DNA of 64,000 nucleotides, from assembly GCF_949987535.1 (NCBI RefSeq), contig NC_080081.1:52586153-52650152 (forward strand), written 5' to 3'. This document shows, piece by piece, positions 47,285-57,989 of this stretch (position 1 is the stretch's first letter; each line of letters starts with the position of its first letter). This stretch comes from Balaenoptera acutorostrata (taxonomy: Eukaryota > Chordata > Mammalia > Artiodactyla > Balaenopteridae). Below the pieces are notes generated by a model, which worked only from the letters and a program-made list of their open reading frames with translations, was not told the origin of the DNA and did not search any database. Made by a program: the position numbers and the translations under genes.

Positions 47285-49000
47285 GGTAAATGAATAGTGA
47301 TAAGGACTAAGAAGAAAAGTTATACAGAGAAGAAGATAAGTTTCCAGGGAAAGTTGAAATTTTAGATAGGGTGAGAAGACAGCACTGACAATGAAATTTG
47401 ACACTAGTAAAGGGTGATGACACATGTGAATATGCGAGGCAAGATCATTCAAGACTGAGAAAATGGCAAATAAAGAGATCTTGATATGTAACAAATCAGT
47501 AACGAGAAAATTAAAAATAGCACATACTGAGAAAGTTATAATTGGCTCTCTCACTCATTAGGCTAGGATAATAGACAAGGCCAGCTCAAAGATAACATGA
47601 AACAATATGTCTCTGAGGATATGCTACAGCTGTAAAGTGTCATAACAATCACCTCCTTTAGTGACTACTGATTTCTTAATCACTGAGAAACTCTGTCCCC
47701 TGAAAATCATACCATCACAAACGTTGTGGTTTGAAATAGTATAACTAAGAATGAAACATACCACTCTTGCCTGGATATCTATGTCATTTGGTACAGAGTA
47801 CAGCCTCAATTTTCAATCCAGGTACAGAGTTGCAGAAAATAGTTTTCTGGACACAACATTCCACATTTAAATTAACTTTGCCATTTCCATGGAAACAGGA
47901 TCCTGGGTCCACTTTCCAATCTAGACCTCACGTTGACCCTGTTACACAAAGCCCAGCTCTGTTTTTAGCCTATCAAACACTGCTTCAGTTAGATTTCACC
48001 TACATGCCACCTGTCCTAAATCCTATAATAACTGTCTTTTCTCCTTTGTGGAAACATATTTTGGTTCCCCCAGTGTACAGTCTTTCTCACTAAGATAGGT
48101 CCATAAGCTTGACTTTGGGGAACTACAAGCTTGTTCTCATTGGTCTTAGATTGATTGGGTTGAAAAAGTAAGGCGTGTTGAGAGAATGAAGAAGAGGCAG
48201 TTAGCACAGGAGGACAGAGAAATACATTTTTCCTCCCTCAGGGTAAAAAAGGGTCTACTCAAATGGAGGATACTATTATATTGTTGGCATTGCATCACTC
48301 ATATCATTAATCTCATTGGAGATAATTGAACAAACTAATTGAATAACATGGTTGGAGATATTTTGGATGGACAATAATAAATTTTCAGTCTTGGATACAT
48401 GGTGGGATTGAAGTTAATTTAATATGCTATTTGCTTTCTGCAGGAAGGTTCTACACTGCCCACTTTGGGAACCAGGATAATACCTATGAAGCAGTTGTTT
48501 GTGTTTTGAAAGCAGCTGATGGAAGTAAGAGTAGAATAGCCAAGATAGACTTCTGTTTTTTTTCTCCCAAAGGGGATCACTAAACCCTAGATGGCCAAAA
48601 TTTGTGACTAGCAGGTAAAAGTATTTAATACTGAGTATGGATGTGGGCATGGATACTTATTCTGAGTAGTATTTCTGGTAGCTTGTCTTTGCTTTGATTT
48701 TCTGAGTGGGTGCAGCAATCTAGTACTAGCTGTGAGCACATGGCTGTCCCACCCAATCCCTACTGGGGCCAAGCAACAGTTCTGGGTAAGGGTGTCTCTA
48801 AAGAAAATTAAAACTTGCCCTCAGGAGCTTTGTTTCAAAGTTTAACCTTTTTGGAGGGTGAGTTGGGGCAAAGCATGTTACCAAGTCCATTTATATGGTT
48901 ACCCATATAACCAACCTAAAATTTACCAATAATACAATGTCTCATAATAATTATTATTCCATTTATTTAGCTCCTGTGTCTACCTCTAAATTGATTTTGA
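47285..49000. other. Unassigned; possible LTR-like block at about 47800-48150
   Basis: The 108-codon open frame at 47767-48093 shows no domain I know. A pyrimidine-rich block at 48000-48100 with CCTATAATAAC upstream could be a U3/R region of an old LTR, but no termini are visible. The rest is unremarkable. Confidence 0.3.
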
Positions 49001-49009
49001 ATTTGTGTG

Positions 49010-50048
49010 GAATGCCTATTATGGATGGACACTATAAAGCTTCAACAGTCTGCACTAGCTACCATCCTATTTTTCGGTTCTCCATCTTATCCAAACATCT
49101 GGACAATATTATCTACATTAGCTATCTACACTTTCTCATTTCTCTAGCAAGTTATTCTAATCTGACTTTCATTACCAAAACTCTACTGAAGCCCTTTTAA
49201 AGTTTACAGTGATCTCCATGTTGCTAAACGTTCTTATCCAAACTCAGCATTTGGAACGTTTGACCATTCTCTCTTTCATGATATGCTTTTTTTCCTTAGC
49301 TTCTATATGCCTCCCATCAACATGTCTCAGCTTTTTAATTGATATTTCATCTTTTACTCCACCTATAAAATCTAAAACCTGAGGACATCAAGTTTGGTTT
49401 TCAGTCCTTGCCTTCTTCTGTGCTTCCTATAGAGAACCTCATCTACTCTTATGATCTTAATCTTAAATGTAGTTCACACACATACACCCAATGGTTCCCA
49501 AGGTATTTTGTCCAGACACGGTGTGTTTCATAAGCTCCTTCAGACCCAAAATCAATGAAGCATCTACTTACCGCCTTTATCTAGATAACTAACACGTACC
49601 TCAGGTTTATGATTTCAAACTTTACTACCTTCATCCCCTCCAAAGCTGCTCATGTTTAGTTTTCCCTTTCATATTAAATAGTGTCCCAGTCCATTCATAT
49701 CTTCCATTTTAAACCCAACAGTCATCTTTTCCTTGTTACCTGCCCTAATGCCCCACCACCCCACACACATTTAATCCTTGTACATAGATTCTATAAATTC
49801 ACTTCAAACTGCCATCATCTCTATCTTGAAAAAAATGCAATAAACACTTATCAGATCTCTCTTCAATGATTCTTATTTCCCTCCAAACAATTCTATTCTG
49901 TAGGCTCGAATTTTTCTGATCTAATATGGTTATATTTCTATCCATATGATAATTTTTAAGCCTGTACCTTTTAACCTTATAACCCATTTTTCATAAATTA
50001 GAGGGATTTTTTTTTTTAAATGGAAGTAAGTCACGCCATTCTCTCCTC
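49010..50048 (+). mobile_element. L2 LINE, left part (interrupted by L1 copy 3)
   Basis: Words follow the L2 reverse-transcriptase consensus in order: 'tctctagcaagttattctaatctgac', 'acagtgatctccatgttgctaaa', 'gaccattctctctttcatgat', 'ttggttttcagtccttgccttc', and finally 'gtcacgccattctctcctcaaaagcatccca', equivalent to L2 'gtcactcccctcctcaaaaccctccaatgg'. The reading frame is long decayed. The element resumes after L1 copy 3 at 57509. Confidence 0.75.
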
Positions 50049-50062
50049 AAAAGCATCCCATA
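50049..50062 (+). repeat. Target-site duplication, left copy (L1 copy 3)
   Basis: AAAAGCATCCCATA occurs here and again at 57495-57508 after the poly(A). The preceding TC on the top strand gives a bottom-strand nick of the TTTT/GA type, close to the L1 endonuclease consensus. Confidence 0.93.
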
Positions 50063-50075
50063 GAGGCCTGGGGAG

Positions 50076-50085
50076 AAGATGGCGG
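50076..50085 (+). promoter_or_regulatory. YY1-like site in L1 copy 3
   Basis: AAGATGGCGG begins 14 bases into the element, the same place and orientation as in copy 2 and in human L1. Confidence 0.75.
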
Positions 50086-50379
50086 AAGAGTAAGACGCGG
50101 AGATCACATTCCTTCCCACAGATACAGTAGAAATACATCTACACGTAGAACTGCTCCTACAGAACACCCACTGAACGCTGGCAGAAAACGTCCGACCTCC
50201 AAAAAGGCAAGAAACTCCCCCCGTACTTGGGTAGGGCAAAAGAAAAAAGAAATAACAGAGACAAAAGACTAGGGACGGCACCTGCACCAGTGGGAGGGAG
50301 CCGTGAAGGAGGAAAGGTTTCCACGCACTAGGAAGCCCCTTCAAGGGCGGAGACTGTGGGGGGCGGAGGGGGGAAGCTT

Positions 50380-51125
50380 CAGAGCCACGGAGGAGAGCGC
50401 AGCCACAGAGGTGCGGAGGGCAAAGTGGAGAGGTTCCCGCACAGAGGCTTGGCGCCGAGCAGCACTCACCAGCCCGAGAGGCTTGTCTGCTTAGCCGCCG
50501 GGGCGGGCGGGGCTGGGAGCTGAGGCTCGGGCTTCGGTCGGATCGCAGGGAGAGGACTGGGGCTGGCGGCGTGAACACAGCCTGAAGGGGTTAGCGCACC
50601 ACAGCTAGCCCGGAGGGAGTCCGGGAAAAAGTCTGCAGCTGCCGAAGAGGCAAGAGACTTTTTCTTGCCTCTTTGTTTCGCGGCGGGCAAGGAGAGGGGA
50701 TTCAGAGCACCGCCTAAATGAACTCCAGAGAAGGGCGCGAGCCGCGGCTATCAGCGCGGATCCCACAGCAACAGGGGCGCAGAGGGAAAATCGGAGAGAC
50801 TCCCGCACAGAGGCTCGGCGCCGAGCGGCGCTCACCAGCCCAAGAGGCTTGTCTGCTCCCCCGCCGGGGCGGGCGGGGCTGGGAGCTGAGGCTCGGGCTT
50901 CGGTCGGATCGCGGGGAGAGGACTGGGGCTGGCGGCGTGAACACAGCCTGAAGGGGTTGGCGCACCACAGCTAGCCGGGAGGGAGACCGGGAAAAGGTCT
51001 GCAGCTGCCGAAGAGGCAAGAGACTTTTTCTTGCCTCTTTGTTTCGCTGCGCGCAAGGAGAGGGGATTCAGAGCGCCGCCTAAACGAACTCCAGAGAAGG
51101 GCGCAAGCCACGGCGATCAGCGCGG
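50380..51125 (+). repeat. 366-bp tandem monomers in the L1 copy 3 5'UTR
   Basis: Anchors repeat at exactly 366 bases: GCTTGTCTGC at 50481 and 50847; GAACACAGCCTGAAGGGGTT at 50573 and 50939; AACTCCAGAGAAGGGCGC at 50721 and 51087. The units are about 95% alike by eye over the central part. The second unit runs on into a partial third (to about 51140). The layout recalls the promoter monomers of rodent L1s. Confidence 0.95.
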
Positions 51126-52306
51126 ACCCCAGAGACGGGCGTGAGACGCTGGGGCTGCTGCTGCCGCCTCCAAAAAGCCTGTGTGTGAGCACAGGTCACT
51201 CTCCACACCTCCCCTCCCGGGAGCCTGTGCAGCCCGCCACTGCCAGGGTCCCGGGATCCGGGGACAACATCCCCGGGAGAACTCACTGCACGCCTCGAGC
51301 TGGTGCAACGTCACGCCGGCCTCTGACGCTGCAGGCTCGCCCCGCCTCGTCTGTACCCCTCCCTCCCGGCGGCCTGAGTGAGCCAGAGCCCCCGAAGCAG
51401 CTGCTCCTTTAACCCCGTCCTGTCTGGGCGGGGAACAGACGCCCTCAGGCGACCTACACGCAGAGGAGGGTCCAAATCCAAAGCTGAACCCCAGGAGCTG
51501 TGCGAACAGGGAAGAGAAGGGGAAATCTCTCCCAGCAGCCTCAGAAGCAGCGGATTAAAACTCCACAAACAACTTGATGTGCCTGCATCTGTTGAATACC
51601 TGAATAGACAACGAATCATCCCAAATTCAGGAGGTGGACTCTGGGAGCAGGAGATATTAATTTTTCCCCTTTTCCTTTTTTTTGTGAGTGTATATGTATA
51701 TGCTTCTGGGTGAGATTTTGTCTGTATAGCTTTGCTTTACAATAGCTTTATTTTACTTCACTATATTATAGCCTCTTTCTTTCTATTTTTTCTCCCTTTT
51801 ACTCTGAGCCGTGTGGATGAAAGGCTCTTGGTGCTCCAGCCAGGCATCAGGGCCATGCCTCTGAGGTGGGAGAGCCAACTTCAGGACACTGGTCCACAAG
51901 AGACCTCCCAGCTCCACGTAATACCAAATGGCAAAAATCTCCCAGAGATCTCCATCTCAACATCAAGACCCAGCTTCACTCAACGACCAGCAAGCTACAG
52001 TGCTGGACACCCTATGCCAAACAACTAGCTAGACAGGAACACAACCCCATCCATTGGCAGAGAGGCTGCCTAAAATCATAATAAGGCCACAGACACCCCA
52101 AAATACACCACCAGACGTGGACGTGCCCACCAGAAAGACAAGATCTAGCCTCATCCACCAGAACTCAGGCACTAGTTCCCTCCACCAGGAAGCCTACACA
52201 ACCCACTGAACCAACCTTAGTCACTGGGGACAGATACCAAAAACAACGGGAACTACGAACCTGCAGCCTGTGAAAAGGAGAACCCAAACACAGTAAGATA
52301 GGCAAA

Positions 52307-53202
52307 ATGAGACGACAGAAAAACACACAGCAGATGAAGGAGCAGGCTCAAAACACACTGGACTTAACAAATGAAGAGGAAATAGGTAGTCTACCTGAAA
52401 AAGAATTCAGAATAATGATAGTAAGGATGATCCAAAATCTTGGAAATAGAATAGACAAAATGCAAGAAACATTTAACAAGGATGTAGAAGAACTAAAGAG
52501 GAACCAAGCAATGATGAAAAACACAATAAATGAAATTAAAAATACTCTAGATGGGATCAATAGTAGAATAACTGAGGCAGAAGAAAGGATAAGTGACCTG
52601 GAAGATAAAATGGTGGAAATAACTACTACAGAGCAGGATAAAGAAAAAAGAATGAAAAGAACTGAGGACAGTCTCAGGGACCTCTGGGACAACATTAAAC
52701 GTGCCAACATTCGAATTATAGGGGTACCAGAAGAAGAAGAGAAAAAGAAAGTGACTGAGAAAATTTTTGAAGAGATTATAGTTGAAAACTTCCCTAATAT
52801 GGGAAAGGAAATAGTTAATCAAGTCCTGGAAGCACAGAGAGTCCCATACAGGATAAACCCAAGGAGGAACATGCCAAGACACATATTAATCAAACTGTCA
52901 AAAATTAAATATAAGGAAAACATATTAAAGGCAGCAAGGGAAAAAAAAAACAAATAACACACAAGGGAATCCCCATAAGGTTAACATCTGATCTCTCAGC
53001 AGAAACTCTGCAAGCCAGAAGGGAGTGGCAGGATATACTTAAAGTCATGAAGGAGAAAAACCTACAACCAAGATTACTCTACCCAGCAAGGATCTCATTC
53101 AGATTCGATGGAGAAATTAAAACCTTTACAGACAAGCAAAAGCTGAGAGAGTTCAGCACCACCAAACCAGCTTTACAACAAATGCTAAAGGAAATTCTCT
53201 AG
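52307..53202 (+). pseudogene. L1 copy 3 ORF1, single frameshift in an A10 tract
   Basis: It encodes the L1 RNA-binding protein, opening with MRRQKNTQQMKEQAQ at the ATG at 52307. The frame is open to about residue 212, then A10 (52941-52950) replaces a segment that reads AAAAACAA in copy 1, a net gain of two bases. The frame then meets TAA at 52955. In the shifted frame the C-terminal domain (IPIRLTSDLSAETLQ...) is open to TAG at 53200-53202. Coiled-coil heptads lie at about residues 45-110 (ISDLEDKMVEI) and the RRM-type part at about 120-205. The run of ten As is a classic place for a sequencing or assembly length error, so the break might not be real. Confidence 0.9.
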
Positions 53203-53260
53203 GCAAGAAACACAAGAGAAGGAAAACACCTACAATAACAAACCCAATACATTTAAGAAA

Positions 53261-56200
53261 ATGGGAATAGGAACATACATATCGATAATTACCTTGAATG
53301 TAAATGGATTAAATGCTCCCACCAAAAGACACAGGCTGGCTGAATGGATACAAAAACAAGACCCATACATATGCTGTCTACAAGAGACCCACTTCAGACC
53401 TAGGGACACATACAGACTGAAAGTGAGGGGATGGAAAAAGATATTCCATGCAAATGGAAATCAAAAGAAAGCTGGAGTAGCAATTCTCATATCAGACAAA
53501 ATAGACTTTAAAATAAAGACTATTACAAGAGACAAAGAAGGACACTATATAATGATCAAGGGATCGATCCAAGAGGAAGGTATAACAATTGTAAATATTT
53601 ATGCACCCAACATAGGAGCACCTCAATACATAAGGCAAATACTAACAGCCACAAAAGGGGAAATTGACAGCAACACAATCATAGTAGGGGACTTTAACAC
53701 CCCACTTTCACCAATGGACAGATCATCCAAAATGAAAATAAATAAGGAAACACAAGCTTTAAATGATACATTAAACAATATGGACTTAATTGATATTTAT
53801 AGGACATTCCACCCAAAAACAACAGAATACACATTTTTCTCAAGTGCTCATGGAACATTCTCCAGGATAGATCATATCTTGGGTCACAAATCAAGCCTTG
53901 GTAAATTTAAGAAAATTGAAATCGTATCAAGTATCTTTTCCGACCACAACGCTATGAGACTAGATATCAATTACAGGAAAAGATCTGTAAAAAATACAAA
54001 CACATGGAGGCTACACAATACATTACTTAATAACGAAGTGATTACTGAAGAAATCAAAGGGGAAATCAAAAAATACCTAGAAACAAATGACAATGGAGAC
54101 ACGACGACCCAAAACCTATGGGACACAGCAAAAGCAGTGCTAAGAGGGAAGTTTATAGCAATACAAGCCTACCTCAAGAAACAGGAAACATCTCGAATAA
54201 ACAACCTAACCTTGCACCTAAAGCAATTAGAGAAAGAAGAACAAAAAAACCCCAAAGCCAGCAGAAGGAAAGAAATTATAAAGATCAGGTCAGAAATAAA
54301 TGAAAAAGAAATGAAGGAAACAATAGCAAAAATCAATGAAACTAAAAGCTGGTTCTTTGAGAAGATAAACAAAATTGATAAACCATTAGCCAGACTCATC
54401 AAGAGAAAAAGGGAGAAGACTCAGATCAATAGAATTAGAAATGAAAAAGGAGAAGTAACCACTGACACTGCAGAAATACAAAAGATCATGAGAGATTACT
54501 ACAAGCAACTCTATGCCAATAAAATGGACAACCTGGAAGAAATGGACAGATTCTTAGAAATGCACAAACTGCCGAGACTGAACCAGGAAGAAATAGAAAA
54601 TATGAACAGACCAATCACAAGCACTGAAATTGAAACTGTGATTAAAAACCTTCCAACAAACAAAAGCCCAGGACCAGATGGCTTCACAGGCGAATTCTAT
54701 CAAACATTTAGAGAAGAGCTAACACCTATCCTTCTCAAACTCTTCCAAAATATTGCAGAGGGAGAAACACTCCCAAACTCATTCTACGAGGCCACCATCA
54801 CCCTGATACCAAAACCAGACAAAGATGTCACAAAGAAAGAAAACTACAGGCCAATATCACTGATGAACATAGATGCAAAAATCCTGAACAAAATACTAGC
54901 AAACAGAATCCAACAGCACATTAAAAGGATCATACACCATGATCAAGTGGGGTTTATCCCAGGAATGCAAGGATTCTTCAATATACGCAAATCAATCAAT
55001 GTGATACACCATATTAACAAATTGAAGGAGAAAAACCATATGATCATCTCAATAGATGCAGAGAAAGCTTTTGACAAAATTCAACACCCATTTATGATAA
55101 AAGCCCTGCAGAAAGTAGGCATAGAGGGAACTTTCCTCAACATAATAAAGGCCATATATGACAAACCCACAGCCAACAGTGTCCTCAATGGTGAAAAACT
55201 GAAACCATTTCCACTAAGATCAGGAACAAGACAAGGTTGCCCACTCTCACCACTATTATTCAACATAGTTTTGGAAGTGTTAGCCACAGCAATCAGAGAA
55301 GACAAAGAAATAAAAGGAATCCAAATCGGAAAAGAAGAAGTAAAGCTGTCACTATTTGCAGATGACATGATACTATACATAGAGAATCCTAAAGATGCTA
55401 CCAGAAAACTCCTAGAGCTAATCAATGAATTTGGTAAAGTAGCAGGATACAAAATTAATGCACAGAAATCTCTTGCATTTCTATACACTAATGACGAAAA
55501 ATCTGAAAGTGAAATTAAGAAAACACTCCCATTTACCATTGCAACAAAAAGAATAAAATATCTAGGAATAAACCTACCTAAGGAGACAAAAGACCTGTAT
55601 GCAGAAAATTATAAGACACTGATGAAAGAAATTAAAGATGATACAAATAGATGGAGAGATATACCATGTTCCTGGATTGGAAGAATCAACATTGTGAAAA
55701 TGTCTCTACTACCCAAAGCAATCTACAGATTCAATGCAATCCCTATCAAACTACCACTGGCATTTTTCACAGAACTAGAACAAAAAATTTCACAATTTGT
55801 ATGGAAACACAAAAGACCCCGAATAGCCAAAGCAATCTTGAGAACGAAAAATGGAGCTGGGGGAATCAGGCTCCCTGACTTCAGACTATATTACAAAGCT
55901 TCAGTAATCAAGACAGTTTGGTATTGGCACAAAAACAGAAATATAGATCAATGGAACAGGATAGAAAGCCCAGAGATAAACCCACACACATATGGTCAAC
56001 TTATCTTTGATAAAGGAGGTAAGCATATACAGTGGAGAAAAGACAGACTCTTCAATAAGTGGTGCTGGGAAAATTGGACAGGAACATGTAAAAGTATGAA
56101 ATTAGAACACTCCCTGACACCATGCACAAAAATAAACTCAAAATGGATTAAAGACCTAAGTGTAAGGGCAGACACTATCAAACTCTTAGAGGAAAACATA

Positions 56201-57079
56201 GGCAGAACACTCTATGACATACATCACAGCAAGATTCTTTTTGACCCAGCTCCCAGAGAAATGGAAATAAGAACACAAATAAACAAATGGGACCTAATGA
56301 AACTTAAAAGCTTTTGCACAGCAAAGGAAACCATAAACAAGACCAAAAGACAACCCTCAGAATGGGAGAAAATATTTGCAAATGAAGCAACTGACAAAGG
56401 ATTAATCTCCAAGATTTACAAGCAGCTCATGCAGCTCAATAACAAAAAAACGAACAACCCAATCCAAAAATGGGCAGAAGATCTAAATAGACATTTCTCC
56501 AAAGAAGATATACAGATGGCCTACAGACACATGAAAGAATGCTCAACATCATTAATCATTAGAGAAATGCAAATCAAAACTACAATGAGATATCATCTCA
56601 CACCGGTCAGAATGGCCATCATCAAAAAATCTAGAAACAATAAATGCTGGAGAGGGTGTGGAGGAAAGGGAACACTCTTGCACTGTTGGTGGGAATGTAA
56701 ATTGATACAGCCACTATGGAGAACAGTATGGAGGTTCCTTAAAAAACTACAAATAGAACTACCATACGACCCAGCAATCCCACTACTGGGCATATACCCT
56801 GAGAAAACCATAGGTCAAAAAGAGTCATGTACCAAAATGTTCATTGCAGCTCTATTTACAATAGCCAGGACATGGAAGCAACCTAAATGTCCATCGACAG
56901 ATGAATGGATAAAGAAGATGTGGCACATATATACAATGGAATATTACTCAGCCATAAAAAGAAATGAAATGGAGGTTTTTGTAATGAGGTGGATGGAGTT
57001 AGAGTCTGTCATACAGAGTGAAGTAAGTCAGAAAGAGAAAAACAAATACAGTATGCTAACACATATATATGGAATCTAA
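53261..57079 (+). CDS. L1 copy 3 ORF2p, endonuclease/reverse transcriptase, intact
   Basis: A 1272-aa open frame, the same length as copy 2 and colinear with it. The endonuclease residues are all present: Asn13, Glu42, Asp144, Asp204, Asp228 and His229 (motifs LNVNG, LQETHF, VGDFN, RIDHI, FSDHN). The reverse transcriptase has [29 protein letters not shown] and FADD at 699-702. The CX3CX7HX4C cluster is kept ([10 protein letters not shown]...LLHCWWEC). One residue differs from the usual pattern in the palm ([10 protein letters not shown] rather than [10 protein letters not shown]). The start follows the ORF1 stop by 58 bases. ORF2p nicks chromosomal DNA and copies L1 RNA there. Nothing visible makes this copy defective. 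Confidence 0.96.
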   Translation: MGIGTYISIITLNVNGLNAPTKRHRLAEWIQKQDPYICCLQETHFRPRDTYRLKVRGWKKIFHANGNQKKAGVAILISDKIDFKIKTITRDKEGHYIMIKGSIQEEGITIVNIYAPNIGAPQYIRQILTATKGEIDSNTIIVGDFNTPLSPMDRSSKMKINKETQALNDTLNNMDLIDIYRTFHPKTTEYTFFSSAHGTFSRIDHILGHKSSLGKFKKIEIVSSIFSDHNAMRLDINYRKRSVKNTNTWRLHNTLLNNEVITEEIKGEIKKYLETNDNGDTTTQNLWDTAKAVLRGKFIAIQAYLKKQETSRINNLTLHLKQLEKEEQKNPKASRRKEIIKIRSEINEKEMKETIAKINETKSWFFEKINKIDKPLARLIKRKREKTQINRIRNEKGEVTTDTAEIQKIMRDYYKQLYANKMDNLEEMDRFLEMHKLPRLNQEEIENMNRPITSTEIETVIKNLPTNKSPGPDGFTGEFYQTFREELTPILLKLFQNIAEGETLPNSFYEATITLIPKPDKDVTKKENYRPISLMNIDAKILNKILANRIQQHIKRIIHHDQVGFIPGMQGFFNIRKSINVIHHINKLKEKNHMIISIDAEKAFDKIQHPFMIKALQKVGIEGTFLNIIKAIYDKPTANSVLNGEKLKPFPLRSGTRQGCPLSPLLFNIVLEVLATAIREDKEIKGIQIGKEEVKLSLFADDMILYIENPKDATRKLLELINEFGKVAGYKINAQKSLAFLYTNDEKSESEIKKTLPFTIATKRIKYLGINLPKETKDLYAENYKTLMKEIKDDTNRWRDIPCSWIGRINIVKMSLLPKAIYRFNAIPIKLPLAFFTELEQKISQFVWKHKRPRIAKAILRTKNGAGGIRLPDFRLYYKASVIKTVWYWHKNRNIDQWNRIESPEINPHTYGQLIFDKGGKHIQWRKDRLFNKWCWENWTGTCKSMKLEHSLTPCTKINSKWIKDLSVRADTIKLLEENIGRTLYDIHHSKILFDPAPREMEIRTQINKWDLMKLKSFCTAKETINKTKRQPSEWEKIFANEATDKGLISKIYKQLMQLNNKKTNNPIQKWAEDLNRHFSKEDIQMAYRHMKECSTSLIIREMQIKTTMRYHLTPVRMAIIKKSRNNKCWRGCGGKGTLLHCWWECKLIQPLWRTVWRFLKKLQIELPYDPAIPLLGIYPEKTIGQKESCTKMFIAALFTIARTWKQPKCPSTDEWIKKMWHIYTMEYYSAIKRNEMEVFVMRWMELESVIQSEVSQKEKNKYSMLTHIYGI

Positions 57080-57454
57080 GGGGAAAAAAAAAAAAAAAGG
57101 CCATGAAGAACCTAGCGGCAAGACGGGAATAAAGACACAGACCTACTAGAGAATGGACTTGAGGATATGGGGAGGGGGAGGGGTGAGATGTGACAGGGTG
57201 AGAGAGTGGCATGGACATATATACACTACCAAATGTAAAATAGATAGCTAGTGGGAAGCAGCCGCATAGCACAGGGAGATCAGCTCGGTGCTTTGTGACC
57301 ACCTAGAGGGGTGGGATGGGGAGGGTGGGAGGGAGGGAGATGCAAGAGGGAAGAGAAATGGGAACATATTGTATATGTATAACTGATTCACTTTGTTATA
57401 AAGCAGATGCTAACACACTATTGTAAGGCAATTATACTTCAATAAAGATGTTTG
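57080..57454 (+). terminator. L1 copy 3 3'UTR, G-rich tract and AATAAA
   Basis: After the ORF2 stop comes an A-rich run, then G-runs at about 57166-57188 and 57307-57340 that could form quadruplexes. AATAAA is at 57441-57446, eight bases before the poly(A). The arrangement is the same as in copy 1. Confidence 0.88.
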
Positions 57455-57508
57455 AAAAAAAAAAAAAAAAGGAATAAAAAAAAAAAAAAAAAAAAAAAGC
57501 ATCCCATA
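57455..57508 (+). repeat. Poly(A) tail and right target-site duplication of L1 copy 3
   Basis: A16, GGAAT, then a long A run end at the AAAAGCATCCCATA duplication (57495-57508). The GGAAT interruption makes this a patterned tail. Confidence 0.92.
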
Positions 57509-57985
57509 ACATCCCACTATGAATGGACACTTTTTAATAATTTTAGCATTGGACTTACAGATTGTGTAAGAGGGCACAACTTTTCATTTCATCCTCAATT
57601 TCATCCACTACTCAATCTCTACACTATGCTCCAGTAACTGGACTGCTCATCACTGCCACAAATAAGTCATGTCATTTCTAGGGCTGTTTTTCAGAACCTC
57701 TTTTCTCCTATCTCAATGAGAAAAAATCTAAGCCAAGTACTTTAAGGTCTAAGTCAAATGACAACTCTTTGATAAAGTCTTTTTTCTTCTTCCTCTCTGG
57801 TCTTTCATGATCTCTTTGTGGATACATTTTATAACACATGTAATTTATAAATAGATGAGTAGGTATCTACCTTTTCTCGTTATTTTAGACTGCCAGAGTT
57901 CTAAGACTTATTAACCATATCCCCAGTTCCTAGCACACGGTCCCTAGTTCAAAGGGAATAGTTTAGAACTGATGATTGAATCACA
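57509..57985 (+). mobile_element. L2 LINE, right part
   Basis: It continues the L2 interrupted at 50048. 'cactactcaatctctacactatgctccagtaactgg' resembles the L2 'cactatgctccagccacactgg' motif. 'ttaaggtctaagtcaaatgacaactcttt' matches 'caggtctcagctcaaatgtcacctcct'. 'catatccccagttcctagcacacggt' marks the L2 3' end. Confidence 0.75.
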
Positions 57986-57989
57986 TTGA

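Larger units (their letters stand above)
50063..52306 (+). promoter_or_regulatory. L1 copy 3 5'UTR / internal promoter, CpG-rich
   Basis: The region from about 50290 to 51500 is far richer in GC and CpG than anything else in the window, as an L1 promoter should be. It starts with a YY1-like box, carries two 366-bp tandem units and a partial third, and then a less GC-rich part (51650-52306) shared with copy 1. Many GGGGCGGGGC-type words resemble Sp1 boxes (for example around 50499 and 50865). Most short open frames here are by-products of the GC content. Confidence 0.88.
50063..57494 (+). mobile_element. LINE-1 copy 3, full length, near-intact
   Basis: Bounded by a 14-bp duplication. It comprises a 2.24-kb CpG-rich 5'UTR (50063-52306), ORF1 (52307-53202, one frameshift in an A10 run), a 58-base spacer, intact ORF2 (53261-57079), a G-rich 3'UTR, AATAAA (57441) and a poly(A) interrupted by GGAAT (from 57455). 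It inserted into an L2 in the same orientation. It is the best preserved L1 in the window and the same lineage as copy 1. A single tract-length change separates it from having both ORFs open. Confidence 0.96.

Noticed and set aside
47767..48093. 108-codon plus-strand open frame as a possible gene
   Set aside because: No domain, no splice-site or promoter context and ordinary AT-rich composition; the length is within chance for this window.
50718..51713. Several short sense frames in the GC-rich 5'UTR of L1 copy 3
   Set aside because: High GC leaves few stop codons in all frames; no frame shows protein-family features.
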